Counted from the first letter of the stretch, positions 9,880 through 20,643 are shown. The stretch is 64,000 nt of DNA from an uncultured bacterium (GCA_946548895.1 CAMNQF010000011.1:1-64000); one strand, 5' to 3'. The notes: generated by a model from the sequence alone, not told the origin. Made by a program: numbers and translations.

Positions 9880-10767
9880 CTATGATTGCGCCGGCGCCTG
9901 CACCCGGCTGTAGAAATATCGCTCCCGGTCCGCCGTGTGGGTGCGCAGGTAGTCCGCCCAGGGCTTGTAGGCGTTGAAGGCGAAATGGCACCCGTCGTTG
10001 GCCAGCTCGGCGGGCAGCTGGCCGTCCGCCCCGGTGTAGACCTCCGCCACGTTCAGCAGCACGACCTTTTTCTCTTCCGCCACCCGGACAATGGCCTCGT
10101 TGAACCGGGCCAGGTTGGCGTTGTTGATGTAGTCCGCCAGCTTGTTCTGGCGGCACATGGCGTCGTTCAGCGGGGGCATGATTTGGAGGTACACCACCGC
10201 GTCCACCTGGGCGGCAAGCACCGCGTCCACCAGCTTGGCCAGGCTCGCCTCGTATTCCTCCGGCGGGAAGCCCAGCTCGTTGACGCCGATCATGATATAG
10301 ACAGATTCATAGCTCTTTTGGCCCAGCGCGCCCAGCAGGGAGTACTTTTCCCCCTCAATCTCGAAGGGCTGGTATTCCTCGTCCACCGCCTTGAACACGC
10401 TCATTCCACGGGCCCAGAAAAAATCCCCGTGCTTCAGGCCGCTGAACAGCTGAAGGCCCTCGGTCCGGGAGTCCCCCAGGAACGCGGCGGTGTCGAAAAA
10501 GCTGTCGTCATCCACCGGCGCGGCCTCTTCCAGGGGCGTGCCGAATTCATAGGGCGCCCAGGGAAGCGGGGTGGGGGTGGGTTCCGGCGTGGGGGTGGGC
10601 TCCGGCGCGGGCGTGGGAGAGGAGGACGGCGCGGATTCCGGCGGGACGGAGGGTTCCGCCGCCACCGGGGAGGAAGAGGGCGTGTCATGCCCCTGGGCGG
10701 TTTTGCAGCCCGCCAGCAGGGCCGCCAAAACCAATGTACAAAGAACGATAGAACACTTACGGCACAT
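9880..10767 (-). CDS. SGNH/GDSL-like hydrolase lipoprotein
   Basis: Lipobox LAALLAGCKT; Pro-rich linker; AAFLGDSRTEGL and IMIGVNELG blocks. Confidence 0.8.
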   Translation of the reverse strand: MCRKCSIVLCTLVLAALLAGCKTAQGHDTPSSSPVAAEPSVPPESAPSSSPTPAPEPTPTPEPTPTPLPWAPYEFGTPLEEAAPVDDDSFFDTAAFLGDSRTEGLQLFSGLKHGDFFWARGMSVFKAVDEEYQPFEIEGEKYSLLGALGQKSYESVYIMIGVNELGFPPEEYEASLAKLVDAVLAAQVDAVVYLQIMPPLNDAMCRQNKLADYINNANLARFNEAIVRVAEEKKVVLLNVAEVYTGADGQLPAELANDGCHFAFNAYKPWADYLRTHTADRERYFYSRVQAPAQS

Positions 10768-10898
10768 GAGAGTAAGAGCTCCTTTTTTATATTAACGAGC
10801 CGGGGGATCCCCGACCGCTGGGACTATGGTAGCACGAACCCCGGCGGAGGTCAAGGAACGAAACGGTCACAGAACTGTATCAGAATGGTAACAGGGGG

Positions 10899-12137
10899 TC
10901 AGGGGCGCTTCCGCCGCTGGAGCAGGGACAGCACCGCCGACACCAGCAGCAGGCCCAGGGCCAGGCACCCGGCAATGCCCATGGTGCGGAAAAACCGCTC
11001 GAGGAACTGGTCGGTGCTGCCCCGGAGCCCGAAGTCCATGGCCTGATAAATGGTCAGCCCTGGCACCAGGGGGAACATTCCGATAATCAGGTAGGAGGTG
11101 GCGGGGCACCGGCGGACGCGGGCCATGCGCTCCGACCAGGCGGCCACCGCCGCCGCGGCCAGCAGGCTGGCGGCAAAGGGATTGTCCGCCAGGGCCATGG
11201 CCCCCAGGTACACCGCCCAGCCCAGGGCTCCCCCCAGGCCGCACAGCAGCGCGCCCACCCCCTGGGCGTTGTAGGGCACACAGAACCCCAGGCACGCCGC
11301 GAAGGCGAACAGGCAGTACAGCAGGGGGGCGTACTCCACCGGGCCGCCGGGGGCCGGGGGCTCCAGCCCCTGAAACAGGGCCATGGCGGTGCCGGCGCCC
11401 AGGGCGATGGCCCCCGCGGACAACACCGCCCGGGCGAAGGTGGCCAGCCCCGCCACCAGGTCGCCGGTGAGCAGGTCGCTCATGAAATTGGTGAACACCA
11501 GCCCGGGCACCAGCACCATGATGCTTCCCGCCACCGTGACCTCCAGGCTGATGGGGGCGCCCAGGGCTCCCAGGCCGCAGGCGGACGCCCCCAGCACAAA
11601 GGCGGACGCCACCGTGGCGAGGAAGGGGTTGGCCCCCGCCCGGTCCAGGGCGGTGAGGCAGGCGCCGCAGGCCAGCCCCGCCAGCCCCGCGGCGGCGCCC
11701 TCCGCCCAGCCGCCGGAAAAGAACAGCCCGAAGAAGAACGCCCCCACGAAGTAACCCAGCAGGCACAGCGCCGTGGGATACCGCCGCAGGCCGGCCGCCG
11801 TCTCCCGGCACAGGCGCAGGATGTCCCCCGGGTCCTCCGGCGGGGCCGCGCACAGCCGCCGGGACAGGTCGTTGAACCGCTCGATTCCCTCGATGTCCAC
11901 CGACGAGGGGGGCACCCGCCGCATCACCGTGTGGCTCCGGCCGGAGGGGTCCGGCGCGCTCACCCACACGCAGTTGGGGATGGCGAACACCTCCCCCGTC
12001 AGGCCGTAGGCCGCCAGCAGGCGGCGGACCGTGTCCTCCGCCCGGGGGATCTCCGCGCCGCAGCGCAGCAGCTGCCTGCCCATCTCGCAGCAGCCCTGTA
12101 ACAGCAGGTCGTGCTCCATAAAAACGGTCCTCCTCAA
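10899..12137 (-). CDS. Threonine/serine exporter family (fused ThrE-type) membrane protein
   Basis: GAEIPRAEDTVRRLLAAYG N-terminal block; about 10 hydrophobic segments. Confidence 0.85.
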   Translation of the reverse strand: MRRTVFMEHDLLLQGCCEMGRQLLRCGAEIPRAEDTVRRLLAAYGLTGEVFAIPNCVWVSAPDPSGRSHTVMRRVPPSSVDIEGIERFNDLSRRLCAAPPEDPGDILRLCRETAAGLRRYPTALCLLGYFVGAFFFGLFFSGGWAEGAAAGLAGLACGACLTALDRAGANPFLATVASAFVLGASACGLGALGAPISLEVTVAGSIMVLVPGLVFTNFMSDLLTGDLVAGLATFARAVLSAGAIALGAGTAMALFQGLEPPAPGGPVEYAPLLYCLFAFAACLGFCVPYNAQGVGALLCGLGGALGWAVYLGAMALADNPFAASLLAAAAVAAWSERMARVRRCPATSYLIIGMFPLVPGLTIYQAMDFGLRGSTDQFLERFFRTMGIAGCLALGLLLVSAVLSLLQRRKRP

Positions 12138-12169
12138 AAAAAGGGAGCCGGACGACCGGCCCCCTTTGC
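12134..12169 (-). terminator. Rho-independent terminator
   Basis: Reverse complement AAAGGGGGCCGGTCGTCCGGCTCCCTTTTTTT. Confidence 0.7.
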
Positions 12170-12174
12170 GCGGT

Positions 12175-12321
12175 TCACTGTTTCAGCCCGGAGATGTAGG
12201 CGTCGATCAGCGTTTCAAGCTCTTCATAGGTATACGTCCGGCCTGGGTCCGCCTTTAAGAGCTTGAGCAAATCATACGCCATGGCTTTTTGAACATCCTT
12301 GCGCTCGTTTTCAGGTGGCAT
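12175..12321 (-). CDS. 48-aa hypothetical small protein
   Basis: MPPENERKDVQKAMAYDLLKLLKADPGRTYTYEELETLIDAYISGLKQ; below the ORF track length cutoff; upstream GAAAGGGGG. Confidence 0.6.
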   Translation of the reverse strand: MPPENERKDVQKAMAYDLLKLLKADPGRTYTYEELETLIDAYISGLKQ

Positions 12322-12487
12322 ACTGACGGCCCCCTTTCATTCTGGTGTATGAAATCATTATATCACGCCGGGGCGAAAAGCGCAAGCCCCGGCGGGGGGA
12401 CAGGCGCGCCGCCGGGATCATGAGGGCGGGCTTTGGCGGAACCTGCCGGAAGCTCCAGTTTTTTTTCCAAAAAATTTCGGTTAAGCC

Positions 12488-12515
12488 TTGCAAATTTTTG
12501 CCGATAGAGTATAAT
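12488..12515 (+). promoter_or_regulatory. Promoter TTGCAA-16-TATAAT for the SLH protein gene
   Basis: Direct reading; leaves a leader of about 155 nt. Confidence 0.65.
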
Positions 12516-12675
12516 GAACGATGTATAACTGTGACGGCGGAGGCGTCAGCCAATCAATCCGATGGAGGGAGGGCCGAATGCCCGGTCACGCCCCTACGGG
12601 GGAACAAACGAAGCCAATTCTGGCATAACCCATGCATCGCGAGACCCAAATCACGAAAACAGGAGGAACAGAGAC

Positions 12676-15600
12676 ATGAAGAAACGACTTTTGTCGGCAT
12701 TTTTGGCCCTGGCCATGGTGCTGACATTGCTGCCCGCCACCGCCTTCGCGGTGGACTACACCAAGCCAGTTACAAAGGCGGCTCCCAACACTGTTACAAA
12801 CAGTAAGACCGGCCAACATTTCTATGATGACAGCAATCCCAATTCGATCAAGACTGTCACCGTGACCCGCTGCACCAGCACCAATTTGACCGAGGGGCGC
12901 GAGTACGGCAAGTGGTACTGGCTGGACAACCAGAACAGCTCCACCACCTACACGTACTACGAGGTGGATACCGGCATCGTGACTGGCACCAGCGGCAGCG
13001 GCCAGTGGTATCCCGACGTAGCTGCTTATACTAACAACACCACCGAAAAAGTGAAGGGCGCTTTCACTTTCCTGGGCGGCACGGCTCCTGACCTGAGTGC
13101 TTACAAGGACACCAGCCTGACGATTGATTTCGTGGGCAGCGGTGCTCTCACTGTTCCAAGCACTCTCACCAACCTGACCCTTACCGCCAAGTTTACGGAG
13201 ACCTCCACCGGTAGCGGTGTTGCGGCTAAGGGCAATGTAAACGCGATTACCACGGCTCGTGGCACCTATACTCCTACTGAGGGCAAAAATGGCCTGACTA
13301 TCACCGCGACCAACATTGACTTCGGCAACATCACCATGGTTGGCCGGGCCAATACCCTGCGTCTGACCGACTGCGAGGTGGACGCGATTAGCATGAACGG
13401 CGAGACGGACAGTAATGCCGCCGGAACGAATAAGTCCTACAATGCCCAGACTATCAACGCTACCAACAGCACCATTGCCAGCATCGCCATCTCTAACGGC
13501 AACGGCGGCGGCGTTACCCTGCAGGATTCCACCGTCACGACTACCATTGGCTTTACCAGTGACGGCGGCAACATCCAGGTGGGCGGCCTTTCCGATACGG
13601 GCGTGATCACCGTGACCCCGCGCACTGAGACCGGCGCCTATGCCAACGTTCGGATTACCGGCGGCCAAGTGGACGGTGTTACCCAGGGCGTTCAGGGCAC
13701 CAACGATAAGGCCATCAGCATTACCGTCACCGGCACCAACACCAATTTTGGCGACATTGACGCCGAGGTTAACGGCACCGTCAACATCACCGACGCCGAC
13801 GGTACCTCCGTCACGGTGGACAAGGGCACCCTGACCATCGGCGGCTCCGGCGTGAACATCACCGGCGACGTGACCGTGGGCGAGGACGACAAGACCACCC
13901 TGAATATGCGGGCCACCGGCAGCTCCTTCGGCGGCATCAAGGCCGTTGCCAATAAGGGCGCCAACGTGATCATCGGCGCCTGGGAAGGCAAGCGCCAGAT
14001 TCAGGGCGGCAATGACTACGGCGTGCTGGACCTGAAAGACTACAAAGGCAAGAAGGTCACCGGCGGTACGTTCTCTGGCGCCGCCACTATTATTGACACA
14101 TTTGTCGATGAGACCTGCCTGCCTTGGCTGGACACCGCCAATCTCCAGTTTGTTACAACCAGCGGCACGAATATTTATGACCTCTACACCAAGGACGAAC
14201 TGGCCCGGGCCATTTCCGACATCGGTACGACAGCCGCCCTTCAGCCTTGGGGCATCACCGTTCTGGGCCAGGGCGGGACAAGCGAGGAAGGAGGCAAGAC
14301 TGAACTTATTTTGAAGACCGGCCAGAACGAGGTGGCCAGAATCGGTTACAACAGCACCACCCCCCTGATCCTGCCTGAGAAGATCAACAACATGACCATT
14401 TCCACCTGGTTCACCGAGGCGAACCGCAACGTGTCCTTCCCCTCTGGCTCCACGGTGAACATACCCTATCAGGCAGGGCTGACGCTGAACGCCACCGGGA
14501 CCAGCACCGCGGTGAACAAAATCACCAAGGCCAGGGCTTCGGCGCCGGTTGCGTCCTCGGATGGCAAGCCCGTGGTGAACCAGAACGTCACCGTCACCCT
14601 GAATGGAAACACGATCCATGTGACCGGGGCGGTTACCCCCAACGCGGGCGGCGTCGCCACCGTGCGGGTGGACTTGGACACCGATGTGGTGGATAAGAAT
14701 GGCACTTACATTACCCTGGAAGGGGTCCGCCTTGATTACAATGTGAACACCAAGGTGATCTCTTTCAACGCTATCCTGCCTGAAAGTGCGCTTAATGCGG
14801 GCGCTCTGGTGCAGGACGGCCTGCTGGTGCTGAACCATGGCACCGGCGAGAAGTACTCTGTCACCGCCAACCTGAACGAGTCCGCTTCCAGTCTGAGCAT
14901 TGCCCCGGATACCGACGTCGAAAACAGCATTGTGGTCACCTTTGGCGGCAAGCTGTCCAGCATGACCACCGCGCAGAAGAATGACCTGACCGAGCTGCTG
15001 TCCGGCGCGGGCACTTCCTTCACCTATGGCGCCAACCAGGCCATGCAGCAGGCCATTAACGCCGCCCAGGCCACCATCACGAACAACACCAACGTGGAGA
15101 GCTGGGTTACCAACGCCAAAAACACCATCTGGCGGCAGGGCTTCAAGAGCCCCAACACCACGCTGAACGTGAACTACGGCTATGTGGCCAATATGGCCCC
15201 CCACACCGGCAACTTTAACTCCGCTACCACTGACGGCGGGGTGATTGCCACCGCCTTCCAGAAGGCCTACATTGTGCCTTACCTGGTGGTAAACGTCACG
15301 GATTATGATGCCGCGGGCGGCACTCTTTCCGCCACCCTCACCCCCTATTACCGTGTGGACGTGAGCGGCGTCGCCTATGATGACGAGAAGGCTTATACCG
15401 TGCAGCAGGGCCGTGCCCTCACCCTCAGCGGCGACATTACCAGCCCGAATGCCGCAAACCAGGTCAAGGTGAAGTTCAATCTGGGCGCCAGTTTTGCTAC
15501 TCAGTATATGCACCAGGACGGCAAGTACGTCTATAAAGGTGTTGCCGGCGAGTGGATGATTAGCCACATCGGGTCCAACGGCGGCCTGGGAAGCATCGTA

Positions 15601-17040
15601 ATCAACGGCAGCGACGGCCTGGTGAAATTAGGCCCCACTGTCACGGGCGGCCCCGATGTGATTGCTAACCGTGTGCCCGCCCTGACTTCCCTGAATTGCA
15701 AGTATGATACCCTTCAGGCAGCGATCGACGATACCGTGCGCGGCACGATTATCCAGACGACAGGCGATGTCACTGGTGTTTTGACGGAGACTATGGACAC
15801 CGTCACCATTGACGGCAAGTATACCGGCAGCGGCGCCGTCAATATGACCGGGATTGCGCGGAAGGTTTACGTGGCGGCCGAGGGCCAGCAGGACGTGACC
15901 AGCAACACCGGCAATGTAAGTGTGCAGACCCAGGGTGGCTACCGCTATCTGGTGGAGCTGAAACAGGACAACGTGGCCGCCGGCACTGTGGCCATCGCGG
16001 TCACCTCCACCGGCAACGGCACCCTGTCCGCCAACCGCAGCACCGCCAAGCCCGGCGAGATTGTCACCATTACCACTATTCCCACCACCGGTCAGGCTGT
16101 GTCCAGCATTTCCGCCAAGACCAACAGCGGCGCCAACGTGTCTGTCACCAGCACCGGCGTGGCCAACCAGTACAGGTTCACTGTGCCTCAGAACGCCACC
16201 AGCGTCACCGTGACCGCCAGCTTCGGCGTGGCTACCGCGGCCAATCTGACCATCACCAGCTCCAACTATGGCCTGGCGGCCACCAACTCCACCCAGGTTT
16301 ACGCCGGGCAGGAGGTCACCGTCACCACCACGCCGTACACGGGCTACCGCGCCACCGGCGTCACCGTCACCACCAACGCCGGTACGCTGACCGCCACCCG
16401 CACGGCCGACAACGTGTACAAGTTCACGGTGCCCGCCAACGCCACCTATGTCACCGTGACCCCCACCTTTGCCGCTGACACCGGCCTGCCCTTCGTGGAT
16501 GTGCCCGCCAACGACTTCTATCTGGACGCGGTGAAGTTTGTGTACGAGAAGAACCTGATGAACGGTATCACCGCCACGACCTTCGGCGGTTCCCGCACCA
16601 TCACCCGCGGCCAGATCGTGACGATTCTGCACCGTCTGTCCGGGAGTCCCGCTGTTTCTGGCACCAGCAGCTTCCAGGATGTGCCCGCCAATGAGTACTA
16701 CGCGACCGCCATTGCCTGGGCTGCCAACAACGGCATCGTAAATGGCCGCAGCTCCACCAGCTTTGCGCCCAACGACGCCATCACCCGTCAGGAGCTGGCC
16801 GCGATTCTGTACCGCTATACCAGCTTCCGTGGCCTGACCAACAACAAACTTGCCAACCTGAGCGGCTACACCGATCAGGGCCAGGTGGACGGCTACGCGG
16901 CCACTCCCATGCAGTGGTGCGTGGGCAACGGCATTATCAACGGCACCAGCAACACCACCCTGACTCCGCGGGGCACCGCCCAGCGTTATCAGGCGGCCAT
17001 TATGCTGATGCGCTACTGCCAGACGTTCCTGAATATGTAA
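12676..17040 (+). CDS. Large secreted S-layer protein with three C-terminal SLH domains
   Basis: Signal peptide MKKRLLSAFLALAMVLTLLPATAFA; SLH repeats FVDVPANDFYLDAVKFVYEKNLMNG, FQDVPANEYYATAIAWAANNGIVNG; AGGAGG RBS. Confidence 0.9.
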   Translation: MKKRLLSAFLALAMVLTLLPATAFAVDYTKPVTKAAPNTVTNSKTGQHFYDDSNPNSIKTVTVTRCTSTNLTEGREYGKWYWLDNQNSSTTYTYYEVDTGIVTGTSGSGQWYPDVAAYTNNTTEKVKGAFTFLGGTAPDLSAYKDTSLTIDFVGSGALTVPSTLTNLTLTAKFTETSTGSGVAAKGNVNAITTARGTYTPTEGKNGLTITATNIDFGNITMVGRANTLRLTDCEVDAISMNGETDSNAAGTNKSYNAQTINATNSTIASIAISNGNGGGVTLQDSTVTTTIGFTSDGGNIQVGGLSDTGVITVTPRTETGAYANVRITGGQVDGVTQGVQGTNDKAISITVTGTNTNFGDIDAEVNGTVNITDADGTSVTVDKGTLTIGGSGVNITGDVTVGEDDKTTLNMRATGSSFGGIKAVANKGANVIIGAWEGKRQIQGGNDYGVLDLKDYKGKKVTGGTFSGAATIIDTFVDETCLPWLDTANLQFVTTSGTNIYDLYTKDELARAISDIGTTAALQPWGITVLGQGGTSEEGGKTELILKTGQNEVARIGYNSTTPLILPEKINNMTISTWFTEANRNVSFPSGSTVNIPYQAGLTLNATGTSTAVNKITKARASAPVASSDGKPVVNQNVTVTLNGNTIHVTGAVTPNAGGVATVRVDLDTDVVDKNGTYITLEGVRLDYNVNTKVISFNAILPESALNAGALVQDGLLVLNHGTGEKYSVTANLNESASSLSIAPDTDVENSIVVTFGGKLSSMTTAQKNDLTELLSGAGTSFTYGANQAMQQAINAAQATITNNTNVESWVTNAKNTIWRQGFKSPNTTLNVNYGYVANMAPHTGNFNSATTDGGVIATAFQKAYIVPYLVVNVTDYDAAGGTLSATLTPYYRVDVSGVAYDDEKAYTVQQGRALTLSGDITSPNAANQVKVKFNLGASFATQYMHQDGKYVYKGVAGEWMISHIGSNGGLGSIVINGSDGLVKLGPTVTGGPDVIANRVPALTSLNCKYDTLQAAIDDTVRGTIIQTTGDVTGVLTETMDTVTIDGKYTGSGAVNMTGIARKVYVAAEGQQDVTSNTGNVSVQTQGGYRYLVELKQDNVAAGTVAIAVTSTGNGTLSANRSTAKPGEIVTITTIPTTGQAVSSISAKTNSGANVSVTSTGVANQYRFTVPQNATSVTVTASFGVATAANLTITSSNYGLAATNSTQVYAGQEVTVTTTPYTGYRATGVTVTTNAGTLTATRTADNVYKFTVPANATYVTVTPTFAADTGLPFVDVPANDFYLDAVKFVYEKNLMNGITATTFGGSRTITRGQIVTILHRLSGSPAVSGTSSFQDVPANEYYATAIAWAANNGIVNGRSSTSFAPNDAITRQELAAILYRYTSFRGLTNNKLANLSGYTDQGQVDGYAATPMQWCVGNGIINGTSNTTLTPRGTAQRYQAAIMLMRYCQTFLNM

Positions 17041-17071
17041 TGTTGGGAGTAACCTGACGGCATAAAGCTCT

Positions 17072-17109
17072 AAAAAACGACCGGCCGGATATCCGGCCGG
17101 TCGTTTTTT
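17072..17109. terminator. Rho-independent terminator (bidirectional)
   Basis: AAAAAACGACCGGCCGGATATCCGGCCGGTCGTTTTTT. Confidence 0.9.
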
Positions 17110-17221
17110 GCCCCGCGGTCACAAATTCTGAGAAGTTTCTTAAGATGTGGAAAACAGGCTTGCAAAGCCGCTCCGCCTGATATATGATATAGGCATTCAA
17201 AAACAGGAAGTGCTGCGGCAT

Positions 17222-18397
17222 ATGAACAAGGAATTTTTGAAAAAGATTTTTTTCCAGTCCCTGACGGGCTTTTTGTCCTTAGCCCTGGCAATTCTGCTGT
17301 TCTTTTGCATTCAGCGGATGGACCAGATCCGTCAGGGTTTCCAGTGGCTGATGGGGGTGCTGATGCCCTTCATCTACGGAGGCACTATGGCGTATTTGCT
17401 CAAAACGCCCTGCAGCTTTTTGGAAGAGAAGATTCGGGATATACTGCCGGAAAAGCATAAAAAGCAGGCCAGCATTCTGGCGGTTGTGGCGGTGCTGCTT
17501 CTCAGCGTATTGGTGCTTTATCTGCTGTTGAGCATGATTATTCCGGAGATGGCTAGGAGCATTGTCGCGCTGGCGGTGGCGGTGCCGCCCAAAGCGGAAG
17601 AGTTCACCCATTGGGTGATTGGCCATTTAGAGGGCAATGAGGCCCTGCAAAACTATGTAAATAACGCGTTTGCCAGCCTGGAGGCGTGGCTGTACAATTG
17701 GGCCACCACCGACCTGCTGCCCACCATGCAGGGAATGATGGACGGTGTGGTGACGACCGTGAGCTCCGTGTTCACCGTGATGAAGAACATCGTGTTGGGT
17801 GGGATCATCTGTATCTATCTGCTTGCGGGCCGAAAAAAATTCGCGAAGCACGGAAAAGCGCTGGTTTACGCCGTATTAAAGCCCCGGTGGGCGGAGGGAC
17901 TGCTCCGGGAGCTGGCCTTTGTGGACAAAACTTTCGTGGGATTTTTCGGCGGAAAGATTCTGGACAGCGCCATTGTTGGGGTGATCTGCTACATATTCTG
18001 CCTGATCATGACGGTTGCGGCGGGGTTCCAAAACGCGGTGCTGATTAGCGTGATTATCGGCGTGACCAACGTGATCCCCTATTTTGGGCCTTTTATCGGG
18101 GCGGTGCCCGCTGCCTTGCTGACCCTCATTTCCAGCCCCAGAAACTGCCTGATTCTGCTGATTTTTATTGTGATTTTGCAGCAATTTGATGGAAATGTGT
18201 TGGGCCCCAGATTGCTGGCGGACAGCGTGGGGCTCAACGGCTTCTGGGTGCTCTTCGGAATTACGCTGTTTGAGGGGCTGTTCGGCTTTGTGGGCATCCT
18301 GGTGGGGGTTCCAGTTTTTGCCGTCATCTATGATCTGGTGCGGCGGTGGATTTTGGCCGGCCTCCGAAAGCATGACAAGATGGACGTTTTGGAATAG
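17222..18397 (+). CDS. AI-2E family transporter
   Basis: MNKEFLKKIFFQSLTGFLSLALAILLFF; VTNVIPYFGPFIGAVPA motif. Confidence 0.9.
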   Translation: MNKEFLKKIFFQSLTGFLSLALAILLFFCIQRMDQIRQGFQWLMGVLMPFIYGGTMAYLLKTPCSFLEEKIRDILPEKHKKQASILAVVAVLLLSVLVLYLLLSMIIPEMARSIVALAVAVPPKAEEFTHWVIGHLEGNEALQNYVNNAFASLEAWLYNWATTDLLPTMQGMMDGVVTTVSSVFTVMKNIVLGGIICIYLLAGRKKFAKHGKALVYAVLKPRWAEGLLRELAFVDKTFVGFFGGKILDSAIVGVICYIFCLIMTVAAGFQNAVLISVIIGVTNVIPYFGPFIGAVPAALLTLISSPRNCLILLIFIVILQQFDGNVLGPRLLADSVGLNGFWVLFGITLFEGLFGFVGILVGVPVFAVIYDLVRRWILAGLRKHDKMDVLE

Positions 18398-18399
18398 GG

Positions 18400-18437
18400 A
18401 AAAAAGGCCGCCCGGACAATGTCCGGGCGGCCTTTCC
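18400..18437. terminator. Rho-independent terminator
   Basis: AAAAAAGGCCGCCCGGACAATGTCCGGGCGGCCTTT. Confidence 0.85.
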
Positions 18438-18446
18438 GCAAATGCA

Positions 18447-20111
18447 TCAGCGGTAGCGAGCGGTTGCCTTTAACTTAAACCGATTGGTCTGATCCTCCAG
18501 CAGATGGACCTGATCGAACAATTCGGTGCTGACTGCGGCGGACTCCTCGCTGCTCGCGGAGTTGGTCTGAACCACGGAGGAGATTTGCCCAATGCCCTCG
18601 GACACCTGGGCCAGAGAGTCCGCTTCCTGGTGAATGGCCTCCGCGATGGTTTCAATGGCCCTGTTGGACTGCACCACCAGATCCATGGCTTTCTTCAGGG
18701 AGTCGGATACCTCGCCCACAATGTCGGTGCCCCGGCGGGTGGCCTGGATGGAGTTCTCAATGAGGCCCTTGGTGGCCTTGGCGGCCTCGTCGGATTTGGA
18801 CGCCAAGCTGCGCACTTCATCGGCCACCACGGCAAAGCCCTTGCCGGCGGCGCCGGCCCGGGCGGCCTCCACCGCCGCGTTCAGCGCCAGAATGTTGGTC
18901 TGGAAAGCGATATCCTCGATGGTGGCAATGATGCGGCCGATCTGCTGGGAGGCGTCGGAAATGTTCGCCATAGCGGCCACCATCTCTTCCATCTGCCGGC
19001 TGCTCAACGTGACCTGCTCGTTGGTGAGCCGGGCGCTGTCCTGGGCGTCGGCAGCGGCCTGGGCGTTGCGGCCGGCGCTCTTGGACAGGTCATCCACCGT
19101 GGCATAGAGTTCCTGCACCGCGCTGGCCTGCTCCGTCGCACCCTGGGCCAGGGCCTGGGCGCCGCTGGACAGCTGCTCGGCGTGGCTGCTCACGCGCTGT
19201 TCCGCCTGGCCAATGTTGCCCAGCGCGTCAGAGATGGCGGAGGTAAAGGTATTCAGCGCCACTTCGATGGACTGGAAATCGCCAATGTATGGAGTAGAAA
19301 CGGACACGTCGAAATTACCCCCGGCCAGCTCGCCCATAATGCGGTTGATGTCCTCCACATATTGGCGGATGCGGCCCACCGAGTCCTCCAGGGTCTGGGC
19401 CAGCTGGCCCAGCTCATTCTTGGAAGTATAGTTCAATTGCAGGTTCAAATCGCCATCCTGAAGGGGTTTGGTCCGCTCCGTGATGAGGAGCAGGGGCTGG
19501 ATGACGTGGCGCATAATGAACACCACCAGGCTGATCAGGGCGATCAGGTTAAGCACAAGGCAGATCACGGTGAGGGTGTGCATGAGGGCGATGGTGCTGC
19601 TCATGCGCTGGGCGCAGCTATTGCTCAGGACACTGCCCCGCTCCACCACCTGGTCCAGCAGGCCCACCAGGGTGGTGAGGTTTGCCTGGATGGTCTCTTG
19701 ATAGTACTGCTGGGCCTGAATCCGGCTGTTGGCGAACATATTCAGGGCAGTGCCCGCGGAGGCGTGGAGTTCCCGGTGGAGGGGCTCAATTTCGGCGCGC
19801 AGCCGGTCGATCTCATCGTCATGCAAGTCGATCTCACTGTACAGCCACTTGCCCAGGACGCAGCCGGTATGGTCCATGCTGCCGGTGAACTCCGTCCCGG
19901 CGTACAGGGCGTTGCTCAGGTTGGCCGACCACTTGTAGTGGGCCACCTCCGCCCGCTGGGCGCTGTCCAGCAGGGCGCTGGCCTGGACGTTTTCGGCCTG
20001 AGTGCCCTCAATGCGCAGAATGTTTAGGGTGGTCACGCCGCTGAACAGCGCCACCGCGACAATGGCGCAGATGACGCGTATGTTGACCGATCTTTTGATA
20101 CTTTTACCCAT
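18447..20111 (-). CDS. Methyl-accepting chemotaxis protein with extracytoplasmic CZB-like domain
   Basis: HAMP; MCP hairpin IATIEDIAFQTNILALNAAVEAARAGAAGKGFAVVADEVRSLA; HYKW...HTGCVLGKW...H...H between two TMs. Confidence 0.92.
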   Translation of the reverse strand: MGKSIKRSVNIRVICAIVAVALFSGVTTLNILRIEGTQAENVQASALLDSAQRAEVAHYKWSANLSNALYAGTEFTGSMDHTGCVLGKWLYSEIDLHDDEIDRLRAEIEPLHRELHASAGTALNMFANSRIQAQQYYQETIQANLTTLVGLLDQVVERGSVLSNSCAQRMSSTIALMHTLTVICLVLNLIALISLVVFIMRHVIQPLLLITERTKPLQDGDLNLQLNYTSKNELGQLAQTLEDSVGRIRQYVEDINRIMGELAGGNFDVSVSTPYIGDFQSIEVALNTFTSAISDALGNIGQAEQRVSSHAEQLSSGAQALAQGATEQASAVQELYATVDDLSKSAGRNAQAAADAQDSARLTNEQVTLSSRQMEEMVAAMANISDASQQIGRIIATIEDIAFQTNILALNAAVEAARAGAAGKGFAVVADEVRSLASKSDEAAKATKGLIENSIQATRRGTDIVGEVSDSLKKAMDLVVQSNRAIETIAEAIHQEADSLAQVSEGIGQISSVVQTNSASSEESAAVSTELFDQVHLLEDQTNRFKLKATARYR

Positions 20112-20340
20112 ATGGAAAAGTCCCCCCTCTTGGTTGTTTTGACGTGCGCGGCTCTTGCCGTGCAAACCGCCCTGTCATGTCCGGCGGAATGCCGCCGAAA
20201 GCATACGATGTCTTTTTTATTATATACCAAGACGGACCTGATTGCAACAGGAAGAACGGCATACAAAAAGATGCAGAAATTCCCATCCGGCGAGGCAGGA
20301 AAGGGGGCCGGGCGCGAAAGGCCCCGTCCTCCCCAAAGAA

Positions 20341-20580
20341 TCACAGCTGCCGGTACATGGCCTCCGCGCCCGCCTTGCCCACGATGTCGGCGGTGGACAG
20401 AACCTCCACCTGAATGAGCTTTTCGCCAAATTTCAGCTCTAAAATGTCCCCGGTTTTCACATCATAAGACGCCTTCACCGGCCTGCCGTTGGCGGTCACC
20501 CGCCCGGCGTCGCAGGCCTCGTTGGCCACGGCGCGCCGCTTAATGAGCCGGGAGACCTTCAGCCATTTATCTAGCCGCAT
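20341..20580 (-). CDS. S4 domain RNA-binding protein (HslR/YabO-like)
   Basis: [36 protein letters not shown]. Confidence 0.88.
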   Translation of the reverse strand: MRLDKWLKVSRLIKRRAVANEACDAGRVTANGRPVKASYDVKTGDILELKFGEKLIQVEVLSTADIVGKAGAEAMYRQL

Positions 20581-20605
20581 AGTATACCTCCACAATTGCG
20601 CAAAA

Positions 20606-20632
20606 TGAGGCAGGGCCCATTGCCCTGCCTCA
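20606..20632 (-). terminator. Rho-independent terminator after HU
   Basis: TGAGGCAGGGCAATGGGCCCTGCCTCA followed by TTTTG on the minus strand. Confidence 0.65.
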
Positions 20633-20643
20633 CCGAATGAACG

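Noticed and set aside
12516-12675. Possible riboswitch in the SLH gene leader
   Set aside because: Some small hairpins (GGGC/GCCC, GCCCC/GGGGA) but no recognised class and no second copy to support structure.
12586-15567. 993-aa minus-strand ORF antisense to the SLH protein gene
   Set aside because: Same antisense-frame artefact; sense strand has signal peptide, SLH domains, promoter and terminator.
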